In this document: positions 4,449 to 6,123 of the stretch, in pieces
How the letters are laid out: each line of letters begins with the position of its first letter
How positions within the stretch are numbered: position 1 is the stretch's first letter
Assembly (NCBI GenBank): GCA_002403785.1
Contig: DHIM01000146.1
Coordinates: 1-6,123 of the forward strand
Direction: 5' to 3'
Origin: Clostridium sp. UBA4746
Lineage (GTDB): Bacteria > Bacillota > Clostridia > Clostridiales > Clostridiaceae
Length of the DNA: 6,123 nucleotides
Notes under the pieces: generated by a model
What the model saw: only the letters and a program-made list of their open reading frames with translations
What the model was told of the DNA's origin: nothing
The model's database searches: none
Translations under genes and position numbers: made by a program

Positions 4449-5792
4449 TTATTGCCAATATGAAATATAAGAACTATTTGAATTATCAGGGATTACAGGC
4501 ATAGTCGGCAGTATACTAGGTAATGATATATTTGCCCCACCATCCATATAAACTGTATTCCCAATAACAGCACCTATAATATGTGCACCTGCAATTAAAG
4601 TTATATTAGCCTTTGGTGCATATAGAACTTGAGAATCTAAAAAACTTCCACCATTAAAATTAATATTTGTTCCCATTGAGATTAAATTCCCTATAATTGC
4701 ACCTGCCCCTGTAAATGTAAGATCACCAGTACCCCACATTACTGAACCATAAATATGAGTTTCATCAGACATAGTAAATGGAGTAGTATTATTGCAATAA
4801 ACTTGTAATTTATTTTTATCTCCATTTAAAGAGCCATTGCTGTTAACATATCCTTTTAGATGGGTACAATTATCTACATAGAGATTAACTTTATTACCTC
4901 CAGTAATTATAATTTTACCTTGTATCATATCTAAATTATTTATTCTTATATTCCTATCACCTGAAGTTGTATCAATAGTTAGGATGGTGTTTGAGTCTAT
5001 TGTAATATTATTATAATATCCATCAGTACTAATATTTGCGCTACCAACACCATTAATCGAAATATTCCCCATATTTGTAAGACTACTTGGAAAACTTGGC
5101 ATAACTGGCAGTGGGTAATTGCCAACAACAATATTAGGTGAATTTTCTACTAGTACTGGTGTAATCCATGAATACTGCGCCTTTGCTACCGTTGTTATAT
5201 CCCCAGTATTAGGAATTATTATTTTATGACCGCTAGTAATTATATTATTATAATACTGTATTGAATTAGCGGCTATGGAATTTGTACTAATATCTCCATC
5301 CACAGTCCCACCCTGAAGAATAATACTGATTTTTGCAAAAATAGCAGTTGTAATTGTAGTCGGTACCGTGTTATTAATAACAACTGTAACTGTATCAGTA
5401 ATATATCGTACGTTTCCACTCGAGTCTTTACCATTAGTAACTGAACCTGTAGATGTAATTAACAATTTACCTCCTGTTACAGTAGGTATTATTATGTTAT
5501 AATTACCGTTACCAAAGGCAGTATTATCAGAATGCAGTGGGAGTTGAGAAACCAAGGTACTCATATCAGTACTACTCATAGACCCTATATATTTAGCTGT
5601 AGCAGCAGCACCTGCTCTTGCAATATAGTAAGCTTGTGTCTTTTTTTCTTGATTACTTGCATTGTTAGCTTCCCAAACTACACCAGTCCCTAAAGCAGAA
5701 CACAAAACAAATAAAACACTCATAATTACAATCACATATATTAATGAAGATCCATTATTCCTTTTTAACTTTATATCTCCTATCCCAGACAT
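4449..5792 (-). CDS. PilX-like pilus protein with beta-rich C-terminal half
   Basis: This 447-residue protein opens with MSGIGDIKLKRNNG and then SSLIYVIVIMSVLFVLCSAL. It is a prepilin-like leader and helix without the usual Glu at mature position 5, as often in PilX/GspK-like proteins. YYIARAGAAATAKYI (about 55-69) is the classic PilX N-terminal motif. The long remainder is Gly/Ser/Thr/Asn-rich with repeated short strands (for example GAGAIIGNLISMGTNINFNGGSFL and GAHIIGAVIGNTVYMDGGANI). This suggests a right-handed beta-helix of the DUF7305 type, fused after the pilin helix. I chose ATG 5792: GGGG (5803-5806) is 10 bases upstream, and the TTG at 5801 is too close to it. It is the first intact gene of the pilin-like operon in this window and is likely exposed outside the cell. 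Confidence 0.8.
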   Translation of the reverse strand: MSGIGDIKLKRNNGSSLIYVIVIMSVLFVLCSALGTGVVWEANNASNQEKKTQAYYIARAGAAATAKYIGSMSSTDMSTLVSQLPLHSDNTAFGNGNYNIIIPTVTGGKLLITSTGSVTNGKDSSGNVRYITDTVTVVINNTVPTTITTAIFAKISIILQGGTVDGDISTNSIAANSIQYYNNIITSGHKIIIPNTGDITTVAKAQYSWITPVLVENSPNIVVGNYPLPVMPSFPSSLTNMGNISINGVGSANISTDGYYNNITIDSNTILTIDTTSGDRNIRINNLDMIQGKIIITGGNKVNLYVDNCTHLKGYVNSNGSLNGDKNKLQVYCNNTTPFTMSDETHIYGSVMWGTGDLTFTGAGAIIGNLISMGTNINFNGGSFLDSQVLYAPKANITLIAGAHIIGAVIGNTVYMDGGANISLPSILPTMPVIPDNSNSSYISYWQ

Positions 5793-5806
5793 AAATATCA
5801 AACCCC

Positions 5807-6074
5807 TTATTTAAATAAATCATTTTCCCCAGCTTTTTCAATATTAAAATCATAAGTTGGTTTACTCACCACTGGATCAAATGCGCTAACTTTGGCCCCT
5901 CTCTCCATTGATATGCTACAAATGTCCACTGAGTGAGCAATCCTAACATCATTAGAAAAATTTTATTAAATCCATACTTATTCCTAACTCTTCAGTCTTA
6001 GGTTCTATATAATAATAAACATTTGGTATACAATATTTATTGATTTTATGAACTTCAAAGTCTTTTGTCACTTC
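5807..6074 (-). pseudogene. Frameshifted remnant upstream of the pilin operon, possibly pilO-like
   Basis: Two overlapping minus-strand frames read as one broken protein. One (6074-5952) runs EVTKDFEVHKINKYCIPNVY to SMDLIKFF and stops. The next frame (5953-5807) continues NDVRIAHSVDICSISMERGA and ends KAGENDLFK. Joining them needs a shift near the T run at 5955-5960 and gives MDLIKF-NDVR..VDICSIS, which resembles the membrane-distal domain of PilO-like pilus assembly proteins; the ENDLFK end also fits. The stop codon (5807-5809) is immediately followed by the GGGG ribosome binding site of the PilX-like gene, typical of translational coupling within an operon. An alternative is a UDP-glucose 6-dehydrogenase fragment, because DVR...SVDI...ERGAKVSAFDPV matches that family's C-terminal domain. 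No start codon or intact 5' part is seen; upstream frames contain several stops. Confidence 0.4.
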
Positions 6075-6123
6075 TTATGACTATAGTTATTCTCTGTATC
6101 TAATTTAGTCTATTATTATAATC
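6075..6123. other. Window end, nothing identified
   Basis: All three minus-strand frames carry stop codons here, and no RNA or repeat is visible. The bases may be further decayed coding sequence belonging to the remnant at 5807-6074. Confidence 0.3.

Noticed and set aside
5807..5953. Confident call of UDP-glucose 6-dehydrogenase
   Set aside because: ERGAKVSAFDPV fits that family, but the sequence before and after does not, the protein ends too early, and the coupling to the pilin operon argues for a pilus gene; kept only as an alternative.

Overview
The window is AT-rich, low-GC Firmicutes DNA with strong AGGAGG-type ribosome binding sites, occasional TTG starts, short operons closed by hairpin terminators, and gene families typical of clostridia. 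The best reading is a chromosome fragment of Clostridium or a close relative. The species cannot be fixed from sequence alone. No rRNA, tRNA, CRISPR array or insertion sequence was seen.

Positions 1-400 (minus strand) hold a leader RNA with what I read as tandem c-di-GMP-II riboswitches: two complete aptamers (281-345 and 133-207), each followed by its own terminator, and the 5' edge of a third cut by the window end (1-22). A promoter lies at 369-397. The controlled gene is off the left end. The two complete copies share an H-type pseudoknot with compensatory base changes, so the structure looks conserved and not accidental.

Positions 535-1685 (plus strand) hold a promoter overlapped by a perfect inverted repeat, then three small genes: a DUF2089 zinc-ribbon/HTH regulator with a SHOCT-like tail, a SHOCT-like protein, and an 86-residue protein resembling the second half of the SHOCT-like protein. 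They look like a self-regulated set built from shared modules, perhaps concerned with envelope state. A long hairpin (about 1700-1800) ends this operon and faces the convergent gene.

Positions 1787-2728 (minus) encode a solitary SIR2-like protein with the residues expected of an NAD+-consuming enzyme, a candidate phage-defence or stress effector. Positions 2930-3439 (minus) encode a DUF3267 membrane zinc-peptidase-like protein with its own terminator.

Positions 3508-5792 (minus) hold three type IV pilin-like genes in operon order: a large PilX-like protein with a beta-rich C-terminal half, a PilV-like minor pilin and a PilW-like minor pilin. Upstream of them (5807-6074) is a frameshifted coding remnant whose stop codon abuts the ribosome binding site of the PilX-like gene. 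It may be a decayed pilus assembly gene such as pilO, but a UDP-glucose dehydrogenase fragment is an alternative. In other clostridia c-di-GMP riboswitches control type IV pili, so the window may link c-di-GMP signalling with surface structures, although the riboswitch array here does not drive the pilin genes in the window.
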